Below, one piece after another: positions 6,786 to 15,634 of a DNA stretch of 64,000 bases. Within the stretch, counting starts at the first letter, position 1; every line of letters begins with the position of its first letter. The DNA is from Paenibacillus dakarensis (GTDB taxonomy: Bacteria > Bacillota > Bacilli > Paenibacillales > Paenibacillaceae). A program made the translations under genes and the position numbers. The stretch covers positions 16,887 through 80,886 of the forward strand of contig NZ_CDSE01000009.1 of the NCBI RefSeq assembly GCF_001373415.1, read 5' to 3'. Below the pieces are notes generated by a model that did no database searches, had not been told where the DNA came from, and worked only from the letters and a program-made list of their open reading frames with translations.

Positions 6786-8564
6786 ATGTCAATCGCATGG
6801 GTAAATAATCGCTGGCTCAAGCGGCCGGAACGCGAGGCGGAAATTCACCGGTTAAGGACGCTGAGAGACGCAATATACGACGAGGAGGCGGGCACCTTTA
6901 AGATTGACATAACGCTGCTCCCTCCGGATGATCTGCGTATTATTGACGAACAAATGTCCGAACTCGAACGCCTGGAACGTATAAATAACGCCGAGAATGA
7001 TCTACTCTACTTTTGTTACGAATATTTCGGCGACTACTATAACGCGGATAACGACGGCAACTGGATACCGATAGAAATCGAACACGCGCCGCAGTTCCAC
7101 CGCGAGATATGCGAAATCATGAACGGAGTCACTAACGATAAGGTTGCGGTGGCGGCGCCGCGTTCACACGCAAAGTCATCGTTCTTGTCGAAAGGTAATC
7201 CGCTGCATGAAATCGTATATAGGCGCCGCAAATACGTAATCATTATATCGGAGACGCCAACGGTAGCGACCGGTAACCTCGATTGGCTGGCGCTGCAACT
7301 CAAGTCTAACGCTAAATTGCGCGCGGACTTTGGACCGCTATTATCCGTTAAGCAGCAGGAAAATCCGAAGGATAACAGTTCGGAATTTATCGCATGGGAA
7401 CCGCGAGAGGGCGGCGGTCAGCGACTACTTGCGCGAGTAGAAGCGGCATCAACGGGACAGGCGCTTCGTGGACGTAACTGGAACGGCGTGCGGCCGGACT
7501 TGATTATATGCGATGATCTCGAAGGTAAAAAGAATACGAATACGGATCTACTGCGCCAGGAAATGCGCGATTGGTTTACGCAAGTAGTCGTACCACTCGG
7601 CGATCCGGCCGGCAAGAAGACCGCGCTAATCTACATGGGAACGATGGTTCACCACGATTCCTTACTGCGCTACGTAATGGAAAGCCGCTCGGACTTTAAG
7701 ACGCGGTTATTTCGCGCCGTTATCCAGTGGCCGGCGCGTATGGATTTGTGGGAAGAATGCCGCCAGGTATATACCGACCGCGATAATCCTGACCGTGCCG
7801 AAGCTGCGGAAGAGTTCTATCACGCAAATAAGGCGGAAATGGACGGCGGCTCGATCGTATTGTGGCCGGAAGTGCAGCCGTTATGGACGCTAATGACGTG
7901 GAAATGGAACAACGGTTCGAAGGCGTTTAACACGGAGTATATGAATAATCCGGTTGACGAGGAAAACATGATATTCAATCCGGCGAACTTTACGTATTGG
8001 GACGATAAAGTGCGCGAGATTATAAACGAATACCCGCGGCGCAACCATGACGAATACGAAATATCGCTCGGCGTCGACTTCGCACTCGGTAAGACTCGCG
8101 GAGACTATTCCGCAATTACCGTCGCGGCCAAGCACCGCAAGACCGGAACAATTTACGTTATCGACTCGTACGGTGAGCGCATCCATCCGGACAAGTTTAT
8201 CGCAGTCATAACGGAAAAAGTACTTCGCTGGCAGCCGGACATTATCGCGGCCGAGGCGCAAGCGGCGCAGGAGTTCTTCGTCGATACGTTGGCGAAGGAA
8301 TTGGCGCGCGTAGGATATCCGGCACATTCACGATTGAAGAAGGTACATCAGCGGTCGCGTAAAGAGATGCGTATCGAAATGTTGTTACCGCTAATAGAAA
8401 GCAAGGAATTACAGTTTAGCCGCAAACACGCGCTATTACTCGAACAGTTCGAATTATACGGAACAGGAACGCACGATGATCTGCCCGATAGCTGCGAAAT
8501 GGCCGTATCCGCGCTGAAACAGATGACGGTAACGGTACGCAACACACGCAAACGAACACGATAA
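6786..8564 (+). CDS. Phage terminase large subunit, 592 aa
   Basis: Powers DNA packaging into the prohead and cuts the concatemer. The ATPase half has a degenerate Walker A (APRSHAKSS, residues 124-132) and a Walker B with the catalytic acid (LIICDDLE, 239-246). The nuclease half starts with an RNase H-like strand and metal acid (GVDFALG, 429-435), followed by DYSAITV. The ribosome site is GGAAGGGAGG. The gene opens the morphogenesis operon, with portal next. Its length is in the usual range. Confidence 0.93.
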   Translation: MSIAWVNNRWLKRPEREAEIHRLRTLRDAIYDEEAGTFKIDITLLPPDDLRIIDEQMSELERLERINNAENDLLYFCYEYFGDYYNADNDGNWIPIEIEHAPQFHREICEIMNGVTNDKVAVAAPRSHAKSSFLSKGNPLHEIVYRRRKYVIIISETPTVATGNLDWLALQLKSNAKLRADFGPLLSVKQQENPKDNSSEFIAWEPREGGGQRLLARVEAASTGQALRGRNWNGVRPDLIICDDLEGKKNTNTDLLRQEMRDWFTQVVVPLGDPAGKKTALIYMGTMVHHDSLLRYVMESRSDFKTRLFRAVIQWPARMDLWEECRQVYTDRDNPDRAEAAEEFYHANKAEMDGGSIVLWPEVQPLWTLMTWKWNNGSKAFNTEYMNNPVDEENMIFNPANFTYWDDKVREIINEYPRRNHDEYEISLGVDFALGKTRGDYSAITVAAKHRKTGTIYVIDSYGERIHPDKFIAVITEKVLRWQPDIIAAEAQAAQEFFVDTLAKELARVGYPAHSRLKKVHQRSRKEMRIEMLLPLIESKELQFSRKHALLLEQFELYGTGTHDDLPDSCEMAVSALKQMTVTVRNTRKRTR

Positions 8565-8585
8565 CCCAACGAAAGGAGGACGCAC

Positions 8586-10097
8586 ATGTTAACGAAATTT
8601 ATACCGTACTCGACGATAAGCCAAGACGTATACGAGCGCTTAATATTCTCTCCGCTGCAGCAAGCGTTAGGCGCTACGACGTGGCAACGGATTAACCGCC
8701 AATTACGCGATTACGAGTATTACGGCGGCAAGCAACACGTTAATCCGGAAACGGGCCAGCTCGTAACTGCGGAAGATATGCCGCGACCGCCCGGACTCGA
8801 TTACGATCCGACGCGATTCCCGACGAACTATTTTAAATCGTTTATCGATAAAAAAGCGCGCTGGCTAATGGGCGGACAGCACGGCATAAACGTACCGACT
8901 CCGCAAGAGCCGACGCCGGAACAAGCGCAAATGGCGTCCGCATATGAGGCGCTTCTTTACCAGTTGTGGCGCGAGAATAAGATGCGCACGGCATTAACGC
9001 GAGCAGCACGCGATTACCTTATCGCACGCCGAGTCGTATGTAAAATCGTATTCGACGTAAATAGCGGTAAACTCCGGTGGGTATGGCGTCCTGATGCGGA
9101 GTTTGTGCCGGAGTACTCTGACGCAGACGCAACGTTAATGAACGGTGGACACTTTATAACACAAATCGAAGAAGACGGGCGTACGCTCATCCACAAGGAA
9201 TCGTTTACGCTCGAAAATGGCGTCTGCTATTACGATGACGGAATTTACAACGAGGCACTCGAAAGGTTAGACAAGAATGAGGACGGATCTAAAAAGAAAC
9301 CTATACCGATGGGCCTCGACTTCCTACCGATCGTAACGTTCGCGGTGCCAGGACTTTCCGGTGAGGAAATGGATACGTCCGAAATCGAAGCGATGCGCGC
9401 CGTTACCGACCGTTTGAACGCGATGAATGAAGACGCAGCCGATTCGCTTAAATTCGAAATGTTCGCAATGACGGCCTTTTTAAATGTACCGCCGGGAACA
9501 GCCGATAAGGTGCAAATCGCACCAGGCGCAAGTCTCGAAGTTGTTGCGGGACACAATAGCGACGTTAAACCGGACGTCAAACGGATTGAGGGAACGTTCT
9601 CGTGGTCGGCGGCATTTGACGCGCAGTATTCGCGTTTGAAGGCGGCATTACACGAAATCACTTCGTTACCTAACGTTGTGCCGCAGGAACTTAACTTCGG
9701 CGGATTAAATGGCGATGCGCTACACGTATTGTTCCAGTCGATTATCCAGGAGACGGAAGAGCACTGGTTAGAGTGGCAGGACGGACTCCAAGAGCTTCAC
9801 GAAAAGTCTATACGTTATCTACAGGCGCGGGCTAATCGCGCTGTTTTTGCGTACGACAAAACGGTTATACGCTCGATTACCGACTACACTAACGAAATTA
9901 AATTTGTGCTTCCATTGCCGGACAACCGCGCATCACTCGTCGAATTGTTATCGCTGGAAACCGCGAATGGATTCGAATCTATCGCGGGCGCAATGCGTAG
10001 GCTCGGCGTTGAAAATGTCGCCGCTAAGAAGGCGGAAATATCCGAAGAAACAGCGGCAAACAGAGCCGTAACCGATCCGTATCAATCTGCGGAATAA
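8586..10097 (+). CDS. Portal protein, SPP1 gp6-like, 503 aa
   Basis: Forms the dodecameric ring through which DNA enters and leaves the head. The N-terminal part (FPTNYFKSFIDKKARWLMGG), the clip/stem region and the long helical crown (residues about 270-460) match the Phage_prot_Gp6 portal family. AAAGGAGG precedes ATG 8586. Directly follows the large terminase, as expected for its docking partner. Confidence 0.92.
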   Translation: MLTKFIPYSTISQDVYERLIFSPLQQALGATTWQRINRQLRDYEYYGGKQHVNPETGQLVTAEDMPRPPGLDYDPTRFPTNYFKSFIDKKARWLMGGQHGINVPTPQEPTPEQAQMASAYEALLYQLWRENKMRTALTRAARDYLIARRVVCKIVFDVNSGKLRWVWRPDAEFVPEYSDADATLMNGGHFITQIEEDGRTLIHKESFTLENGVCYYDDGIYNEALERLDKNEDGSKKKPIPMGLDFLPIVTFAVPGLSGEEMDTSEIEAMRAVTDRLNAMNEDAADSLKFEMFAMTAFLNVPPGTADKVQIAPGASLEVVAGHNSDVKPDVKRIEGTFSWSAAFDAQYSRLKAALHEITSLPNVVPQELNFGGLNGDALHVLFQSIIQETEEHWLEWQDGLQELHEKSIRYLQARANRAVFAYDKTVIRSITDYTNEIKFVLPLPDNRASLVELLSLETANGFESIAGAMRRLGVENVAAKKAEISEETAANRAVTDPYQSAE

Positions 10098-10178
10098 TGT
10101 CCGCACGACCGACGTCACGTCGTTAAACTGACGGTCATTTAACGCTATAGTCGACGGACTTTAAACGGAGGTATTGCG

Positions 10179-10742
10179 ATGAAACAACGATTTAGATTGC
10201 CGCTAAACTTACAACTATTTGGCGAAGGAGATCCGGCGGACACTGATACGCAAGACACACCGCCTAAGAAAGTCGAGCTTACACCGGAACAGCAGGCGGC
10301 GGTTGATGCGCTAATTAAAGACCGATTATCGCGCCAAAAAAAGAAGTTCGACGACGAAAAGACCGCGGCACAAGCGGAAGCCGAACGTAAGGAACGCGAG
10401 AAAAACGAGGAATACAAAGCGCTGTACGAAAGCGCACAGGCGGAACTCGACCGCGCTCGCTCCGAAGCAAAGACGGCCGCACTAAACGCCACGAAAACGC
10501 AATTACTCGTCGAGGCCGGTTATTCAGCGGAACAACTAGCTCGCGTTAGTAAGTACGTTGTTGGCGAAGACGAGGAAGCGATTAAGGCGAGTATTGACGA
10601 AGTAATCGCGGACATGCCACCGAAGTCAGGCGGAATTGATCCGAATTTAAATAACGGAGGGCGGCCGCCAGTTAAGACGTACGATCCGAAAGCCGCGGTA
10701 AAAGAACGTCTCGACCGCCTTAAACAGTCCGGCAAACGCTGA
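10179..10742 (+). CDS. Capsid scaffold protein, 187 aa
   Basis: Begins MKQRFRLPLNLQLFGEGDPA; the NLQLF start is a hallmark of firmicute phage scaffold and capsid proteins. Residues about 60-125 are a charged coiled coil rich in Lys, Glu and Ala, as in scaffold proteins that guide prohead assembly and then leave. An acidic and Pro/Gly-rich C-terminal section follows. Its place between portal and capsid fits. Confidence 0.85.
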   Translation: MKQRFRLPLNLQLFGEGDPADTDTQDTPPKKVELTPEQQAAVDALIKDRLSRQKKKFDDEKTAAQAEAERKEREKNEEYKALYESAQAELDRARSEAKTAALNATKTQLLVEAGYSAEQLARVSKYVVGEDEEAIKASIDEVIADMPPKSGGIDPNLNNGGRPPVKTYDPKAAVKERLDRLKQSGKR

Positions 10743-10758
10743 GAGGAGGTGAGACAGA

Positions 10759-11106
10759 ATGGCGAAAGATATTTACGCAAGATCCGTTGCGCATAAGGCG
10801 CTAGAAATTGCGGAAGATGCAGGCGGAGGCCCTAGCACCGTTACATGGGCGGACGTTACCGGCAAGCCTACGACATTCGCGCCGGCTACACATAACCAAG
10901 CGTTTACAACGATTACAGGCACCGCAACGGAAGCGCAGATTCCGACGTTGGCACAGTCGAAAATTACGAATCTGACGGCGGACTTGGGCGGTAAGATTGC
11001 GAAGTCATCCGTTAATGGCGTAACGCCAATCACTGATCCGGCGACGGCTACTGCGCAGGATATCGCGACAAAGTTAAATGCGCTCATTGCGGCGCTCAAG
11101 GCTTAA
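10759..11106 (+). CDS. Head fibre-like protein, 115 aa
   Basis: Contains the repeat typical of phage fibres, TWADVTGKPTTFAPATHNQAF, followed by ITGTATEAQIP and ITNLTADLGGK, which builds thin trimeric stalks. Proteins of this size just before the decoration and capsid genes resemble the phi29-type head fibre. A strong GAGAGGAGGTGAG ribosome site precedes ATG 10759. It probably decorates the capsid surface and aids attachment. Confidence 0.75.
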   Translation: MAKDIYARSVAHKALEIAEDAGGGPSTVTWADVTGKPTTFAPATHNQAFTTITGTATEAQIPTLAQSKITNLTADLGGKIAKSSVNGVTPITDPATATAQDIATKLNALIAALKA

Positions 11107-11131
11107 ACCAAAAATAAGAGGAGTGAAATAA

Positions 11132-11506
11132 ATGCCAGCTTACACACCTAAATTTACCGAGACTCCATTTGTCGGCGGTAAAAATATTCTCGCAAGTGAA
11201 CATCTGCAATTTATCGAGGGCGGCGCAACACTGGACGGCACTAAGTTTCCGGCAGGCAAAATCGAACTCGGTACGCTGATTGCGCGCAATACTACTTCGG
11301 GTAAGTTCGAAAAATTCACGACAGCAACCGGATTTGATAACTTCGGTATTTTGAATATCGACGCTATCTCTGACGGTAAGAACGATTTGATCGTCGGTGA
11401 GGTTATCGTTCGCGGTTCCGTTTACGAGGCAAAATTACCTACTAATGCCGCACTTACTGCATTCAAAACCGCTAATCCAATGATTCGCTTCGTTAAGCAC
11501 ATCTAA
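11132..11506 (+). CDS. Head decoration protein, 124 aa
   Basis: Small beta-rich protein (FVGGKNILASEHLQF, GKIELGTLIARNTTSGKF, DLIVGEVIVRGSVYEAKLP) resembling the HDPD/lambda gpD class that cements the expanded capsid. It lies directly upstream of the major capsid gene, the usual place. Codon use is biased to GGT, GAA and AAA, like the capsid gene, in line with high expression. Confidence 0.8.
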   Translation: MPAYTPKFTETPFVGGKNILASEHLQFIEGGATLDGTKFPAGKIELGTLIARNTTSGKFEKFTTATGFDNFGILNIDAISDGKNDLIVGEVIVRGSVYEAKLPTNAALTAFKTANPMIRFVKHI

Positions 11507-11520
11507 TATAAGGAACAAGT

Positions 11521-11552
11521 AGAGGCGCCCCAAATACGGAGGCGTCTTTTTT
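11521..11552 (+). terminator. Hairpin between decoration and capsid genes
   Basis: AGGCGCC (11523-11529) pairs with GGCGTCT (11541-11547), followed by TTTTTT. Likely a partial terminator that tunes the ratio of decoration to capsid transcripts. Confidence 0.7.
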
Positions 11553-11581
11553 GTATCCAAAAATAAGGGAGAGATATATAA

Positions 11582-12598
11582 ATGGCAGGAATTACACATT
11601 TAGAGGCTTTTACTGAGCCGCAATTGCGCGGCCTAGTTGACGTTACAGTAGAGGAGCGCGTACCAACACTGGCGGACCGTTTTATGCCGGATGACCGCGT
11701 ATTCTCAACGACATTTGCATATGACGTTATTAAGAAATCGAAGCACATCGCAGCTATGATCGGATACGGCGCAGAGCCTCCGGTTGTTGACCGTGACGCA
11801 GTAGCGTCCAAAATGGGCGAACTGGCGAAGATGGGTCTGAAATACATCGCAACGGAAGAAGAACTTCTCGCACTGAATCAAGCACGCTCCGACTCCGAGA
11901 AATCCGCGATGATCGACAAGTTGACAATACAAGCCGAGGATCTCGTTAAAGCACTGCAGCTCCGCGTAGACGTTTCCAAAATGGAAGCAATCGCTAAAGG
12001 TACGTTCACATACAACAAAAACGGCGTAAAAATTACGGTTGATTACGGTATCCCGGCGGAACATAAAGTCGCATTGTCTTCGTCTGACGATTGGAAGAGC
12101 GCAGATCATGACGTAATCGGCGATTTGCTCGATTGGGCCGCAACTTACGAAGCTACTAACGGTAAGCAACCGGACGTTATCCTGATGTCTCGCGAAACTC
12201 AAGCGTTGCTCCTGAAGAACTCCGTAATTGTTGCGGAAGCTGGTCGTTCTATCAATTCCGGCCGCGTATCTACCGCTGAATTAAACAGCGTACTCGGTGG
12301 TTACGGATTGCCGCCGGTTGAAGTCGTATCTAACCGCAAGGTTACCGTTAAAGACATCTATACAGGCAACGACGAAGTTATCGAATTTATGCCGGTTAAC
12401 CGCGTAGTATTTGCGTCTGCTGGCGTAGGTAATTTCGTTTACGGCCCAACGGTGGAAAACAACTATCAGCCAGGCATTGATCTTCGCGCTTACGATAAAT
12501 TCGAGCCAATCGAATCCGTTATCCGTGTAGCAGCCGCCGGCTTCCCGGTTGTTGAAGCGCCAGCACTGCTCTTCCACGCTGACGTCTACACTCCGTAA
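11582..12598 (+). CDS. Major capsid protein, gpE family (HK97 fold), 338 aa
   Basis: Forms the icosahedral shell. The N-terminus (FTEPQLRGLVDVTVEER, RFMPDDRVFSTTFAYDVI) and the C-terminal segment (PGIDLRAYDKFEPIESVIRVAAAGFPVV) match the phage major capsid protein E family. Length is normal. It has host-like optimised codons (CGT, GAA, AAC) unlike the regulatory genes, which fits very high expression. Confidence 0.93.
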   Translation: MAGITHLEAFTEPQLRGLVDVTVEERVPTLADRFMPDDRVFSTTFAYDVIKKSKHIAAMIGYGAEPPVVDRDAVASKMGELAKMGLKYIATEEELLALNQARSDSEKSAMIDKLTIQAEDLVKALQLRVDVSKMEAIAKGTFTYNKNGVKITVDYGIPAEHKVALSSSDDWKSADHDVIGDLLDWAATYEATNGKQPDVILMSRETQALLLKNSVIVAEAGRSINSGRVSTAELNSVLGGYGLPPVEVVSNRKVTVKDIYTGNDEVIEFMPVNRVVFASAGVGNFVYGPTVENNYQPGIDLRAYDKFEPIESVIRVAAAGFPVVEAPALLFHADVYTP

Positions 12599-12804
12599 TG
12601 TCCGCGAAAGTTAAGATCGAAGTCCTCGACGCAGTAGTCGATGGGCAAGGAAAGGGCGCGGTACTCGACGTGGAAGCGAAGACCGCGCAACACCTCGCCA
12701 ATATCGGTTATGTGCGCATCTTGGACGAAGGAAAAACGGAGCAGAAAGCGGACGAGTCCGATGATAAACCGGAGTCTAAGCCTGCGAAATCCAAACGTAA
12801 ATAA
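12598..12804 (+). CDS. Small head-associated protein, 68 aa
   Basis: ATG 12598 overlaps the capsid stop by one base. A short beta-like N-terminus (VKIEVLDAVVDGQGKGAVLDV) is followed by a very charged tail rich in Lys, Asp, Glu and Ser. Proteins like this often lie between capsid and connector genes. Function not known. Confidence 0.65.
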   Translation: MSAKVKIEVLDAVVDGQGKGAVLDVEAKTAQHLANIGYVRILDEGKTEQKADESDDKPESKPAKSKRK

Positions 12805-12820
12805 GGAGGCGGCGGTATAT

Positions 12821-13246
12821 ATGGCGAACTATCCGCAATTAATCGAGCGCCTGACCGCACGTTTTCGTCAAGTGCCGGGCGTAGAACCGGCGGACATCGA
12901 GGCGTGGTTAGCCGAAGCGCTCTATCAATACGGATATGCGCCGATGACCGCCTTCGATGTAGATAACGAGGAAGCAGCGTTATTACTCTTACTCGCGCAG
13001 ATACACGGCGCCCGCGCTATTGCGTTTTCAGTCGCGCATTACTTTAAGTATACGGACGGAGAAGAAGCGGTCGATAAGACGATGGTCGCCGATCAATATC
13101 GCAAAATTGCCGCCGACCTAGCGCTTGAGTATGAACGCGAAAAAGGCGTAATCGATGCGCGTAAGGGCGGATCAACGTTTAAGGTAGCGCGCCGAATTGA
13201 CCGTGATTATGAAGTGCCGCCGCGTTACGGGTGGTGGCGTCTGTGA
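12821..13246 (+). CDS. Head-tail connector (adaptor, gp15-like), 141 aa
   Basis: Start chosen at ATG 12821 because AAGGAGGC lies ten bases upstream; the frame is open further back but without a start signal. Mainly helical (NYPQLIERLTARFRQVPGV, DIEAWLAEALYQYGYA) with a C-terminal aromatic tail, the plan of gp15/gp6-type adaptor rings that sit below the portal. Overlaps the next gene by four bases (GTGA). Confidence 0.75.
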   Translation: MANYPQLIERLTARFRQVPGVEPADIEAWLAEALYQYGYAPMTAFDVDNEEAALLLLLAQIHGARAIAFSVAHYFKYTDGEEAVDKTMVADQYRKIAADLALEYEREKGVIDARKGGSTFKVARRIDRDYEVPPRYGWWRL

Positions 13247-14091
13247 CGGAAAACGAACGCAGATTAAACGAATTATTAACCGAACTCCATAACGATTATC
13301 TCGAAACATCCGCCGCCATGTCCGATAAGGTTGCGCGCGATGTCGCTAGTACACGCCTGCAGGTCGTGGATCTCGTAGAGGAATACGCGAATAAGGACGA
13401 TACGATAAATCGAACGCGCGTCAATACTCTACTCCGCGACTTGGAGGATATAGAACGCGAAATCCGCAGTATAACGGAATCATCGCTTAATCGCGCTATG
13501 GTAGACAGCGCAGAAATCGGATATGCCGACGCATTCACGGCGTTTCAGAAGGCGCTAGGCTTATCGGCTGATTTCGTGCTAACCGCTAAAGTTGCGGAGA
13601 GTGTCGTACTGCCGACGTTAACGGGAAAATCGCCATCGCCGCGTAACTTGGCGCAATACTTGGCGCAACGTACGGGACCGGACGGCTTAACGCTGTCTGA
13701 CCGCGTGTGGCAGTTTGCCGGCGAACAGCGTGCGGAAATGGGTAACGTACTTCGGCGCGGAATCATTCGCGGAGACACAACGGCGAAGATGGTCCGCGAG
13801 ATAAGAGGCGTTTACGAAACGGAGTCCTGGAAAGCGCGGAGGCTCGCGATAACGGAATCGAATACGGCATATAGGACCGCGATAGGTTATACGGCCGAGA
13901 AATCGAAATTCGTTAGCGCGCTCCGCCTAATACCGGGCCGCAAGCAATCGGAGAAATGCGTTAGTAAAGCGGCGGAAGATCGCCACGGATTAGGCGCGGG
14001 GATATTCCTTCCGTCGGACACCGATATTTTTTCGATACATCCGAATTGTACCGCTTATACGCAATACATCTTATCGGAGGAGGTGCGGTAG
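13243..14091 (+). CDS. Minor head protein, SPP1 gp7 / Mu gpF family, 282 aa
   Basis: The N-terminal half is coiled and helical. The C-terminal domain (residues about 165-282) has the family hallmarks: IIRGDTTAKMVREIRGVY, ARRLAITESNTAYRTA, and HPNCTAYTQYIL near the end. Such proteins bind the portal and help DNA exit or early ejection. The 4-base overlap start GTG 13243 is preferred to GTG 13231. Confidence 0.85.
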   Translation: MTENERRLNELLTELHNDYLETSAAMSDKVARDVASTRLQVVDLVEEYANKDDTINRTRVNTLLRDLEDIEREIRSITESSLNRAMVDSAEIGYADAFTAFQKALGLSADFVLTAKVAESVVLPTLTGKSPSPRNLAQYLAQRTGPDGLTLSDRVWQFAGEQRAEMGNVLRRGIIRGDTTAKMVREIRGVYETESWKARRLAITESNTAYRTAIGYTAEKSKFVSALRLIPGRKQSEKCVSKAAEDRHGLGAGIFLPSDTDIFSIHPNCTAYTQYILSEEVR

Positions 14092-14732
14092 TGTTAACGG
14101 ACGCAGACGTGGCTTTTATACGCGCTAATCGGGCGGATATCAAACAGCACCGCACCGAACCGGTAACAATTGAACATACGGATGGAAGCCAAACGGTTGC
14201 CTACGCGATATGGGCGGAGCCGCGCGTCCCTAACGGAAGCCCCGTACGCGCATTCGGCGATTACACGTTTGACACGAACGATTATATGGCGTCGTTTGAT
14301 CCGGATGTTGGCATATACACCGCGTTAAAAATATGGCGCAAAGGTAATCGGTACATTTTGACCGATATTGATGAGCGCGGACTCGGCGGATTAAATCGAT
14401 ATGAATGCCGCCTGATGCTCGCGGTCACAGACGGTCAGATGATTACCGTTATACCGAGCGGAGTTGATGACGGATGGGGACAGCCGGTCGAGCTTCCGCC
14501 ATTTACGCTCGATGCGTTTGTACAAGAGGAAACGCGGACAGTCGCGAACCAATACGGAGAGGAAGCGGTTGTACAGCTCCGCATTGTACTCGAAGGATTG
14601 GCGCAAGTTTCATATCGGGATAAAGTCCGCTATGTAAACGAGATTGGCGTAGTGGTCGAGCGCGAGCCGACTCGTATCGTAGTTAAACGACGCGTTGACG
14701 GGACGCCTTTGGTAACGGAGGTGTACGTGTAA
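14091..14732 (+). CDS. Putative head closure/stopper protein, 213 aa
   Basis: GTG 14091 overlaps the previous stop by one base and follows GGAGGAGGTGCGG. The protein is acidic with a beta-rich middle (FDPDVGIYTALKIWRKGNRYILTDIDERG). By position between the adaptor/minor head genes and the tail completion gene it should be a neck component. No motif names it directly. Confidence 0.55.
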   Translation: MLTDADVAFIRANRADIKQHRTEPVTIEHTDGSQTVAYAIWAEPRVPNGSPVRAFGDYTFDTNDYMASFDPDVGIYTALKIWRKGNRYILTDIDERGLGGLNRYECRLMLAVTDGQMITVIPSGVDDGWGQPVELPPFTLDAFVQEETRTVANQYGEEAVVQLRIVLEGLAQVSYRDKVRYVNEIGVVVEREPTRIVVKRRVDGTPLVTEVYV

Positions 14733-15160
14733 TGGCGTCGTTTGATTTCGAAATGGACTTCAAGGCGTTCGAAAAGGCGCTAGACCGCGCGGAAGAAGCC
14801 GTTATCGAAGGCGCTATAAATGGCGTAAACGATGCGCTAGAATACTGGCAACTCAAGGCGACGAATCTCGCGCCAATCGGACGCTATAAAGGGCGCCGCG
14901 GCGGTAACTTGCGCGCACGTATCGACCATACAACGCCTAAAGTCGGATTAGATGGCATCAGCGGATCGGTCGTAGCGAATGCGTTTAATAACGGATTTAA
15001 CTACGCGTATTATCTGCATAACAGTACGGGACTAAGCGCGCGTGAACCCGGCACGGTTCTCGATTTCCTCGAGCAGGCGAAGAACGATAGCGAATCGCGT
15101 ATGCACCGCTTAATTGAGGACGCAATCGAGGCGGAGTTGCGGCGAAAGGGGATGACGTAA
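14732..15160 (+). CDS. Neck/tail completion protein, HK97 gp10-like, 142 aa
   Basis: Shows the gp10 pattern: an N-terminal helix (FKAFEKALDRAEEAV), WQLKATNLAPIGRYKGRRGG-type arginine and glycine loop, and NAFNNGFNYAYYLHNSTG, ending with a helix. These proteins join head and tail. ATG 14732 overlaps the preceding stop by one base. Confidence 0.8.
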   Translation: MASFDFEMDFKAFEKALDRAEEAVIEGAINGVNDALEYWQLKATNLAPIGRYKGRRGGNLRARIDHTTPKVGLDGISGSVVANAFNNGFNYAYYLHNSTGLSAREPGTVLDFLEQAKNDSESRMHRLIEDAIEAELRRKGMT

Positions 15161-15161
15161 T

Positions 15162-15584
15162 TTGAGCGTAATTAACGACATGGTTGCGATTGAGGCGTAT
15201 ATCAAAGCGTTATTCCCGACCGCAACAACCGGCAAGCAAGATGTACCGGCACAACCGCCCGTTAACTCGTTTTATGTCCGCATGATTGACGAGGACCGCG
15301 AGACGGAAACGCGGTATCATTACCGAGTTGATCGCGCGTACCAAATCGTACACGTTGATAAGCGGCCGGATACGGTGCTGGCGAATATGGATGCGCTTAG
15401 TACGGCGATATATCAATCGGAGTTAATCGGACATATTCGCGTTAATGCGTTCTCGATATCGCAACCGGCGAAAACGGATAACGGATTGTTCGTGATTATC
15501 GGCGTGCTAGACACAAGCGTAAGAGAGGCGCGAGTCCAGGCGCAATATCCGAAAATTAATAACGTTGGAATACGCAAAGTTTAG
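15162..15584 (+). CDS. Tail terminator-like protein, 140 aa
   Basis: TTG 15162 follows CGAAAGGGGATG. An N-terminal helix (MVAIEAYIKALFPTATT) leads into a beta domain (YHYRVDRAYQIVHVDKR, GHIRVNAFSISQPA, GLFVIIGVLDTSVR), the fold of gpU/XkdJ-type ring proteins that stop tail-tube growth. It is the last gene before a terminator and the sheath gene. Confidence 0.7.
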   Translation: MSVINDMVAIEAYIKALFPTATTGKQDVPAQPPVNSFYVRMIDEDRETETRYHYRVDRAYQIVHVDKRPDTVLANMDALSTAIYQSELIGHIRVNAFSISQPAKTDNGLFVIIGVLDTSVREARVQAQYPKINNVGIRKV

Positions 15585-15585
15585 C

Positions 15586-15614
15586 GGGCGTCCCGAAATG
15601 GGGCGCTCTTTTTA
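15586..15614 (+). terminator. Terminator before the sheath gene
   Basis: GGGCGTCCC (15586-15594) pairs with GGGGCGCTC (15600-15608) over a GAAAT loop; TTTTTAT follows. It separates the head/neck block from the tail block. Confidence 0.75.
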
Positions 15615-15634
15615 TATCCAAAGGAGGTTTAAAC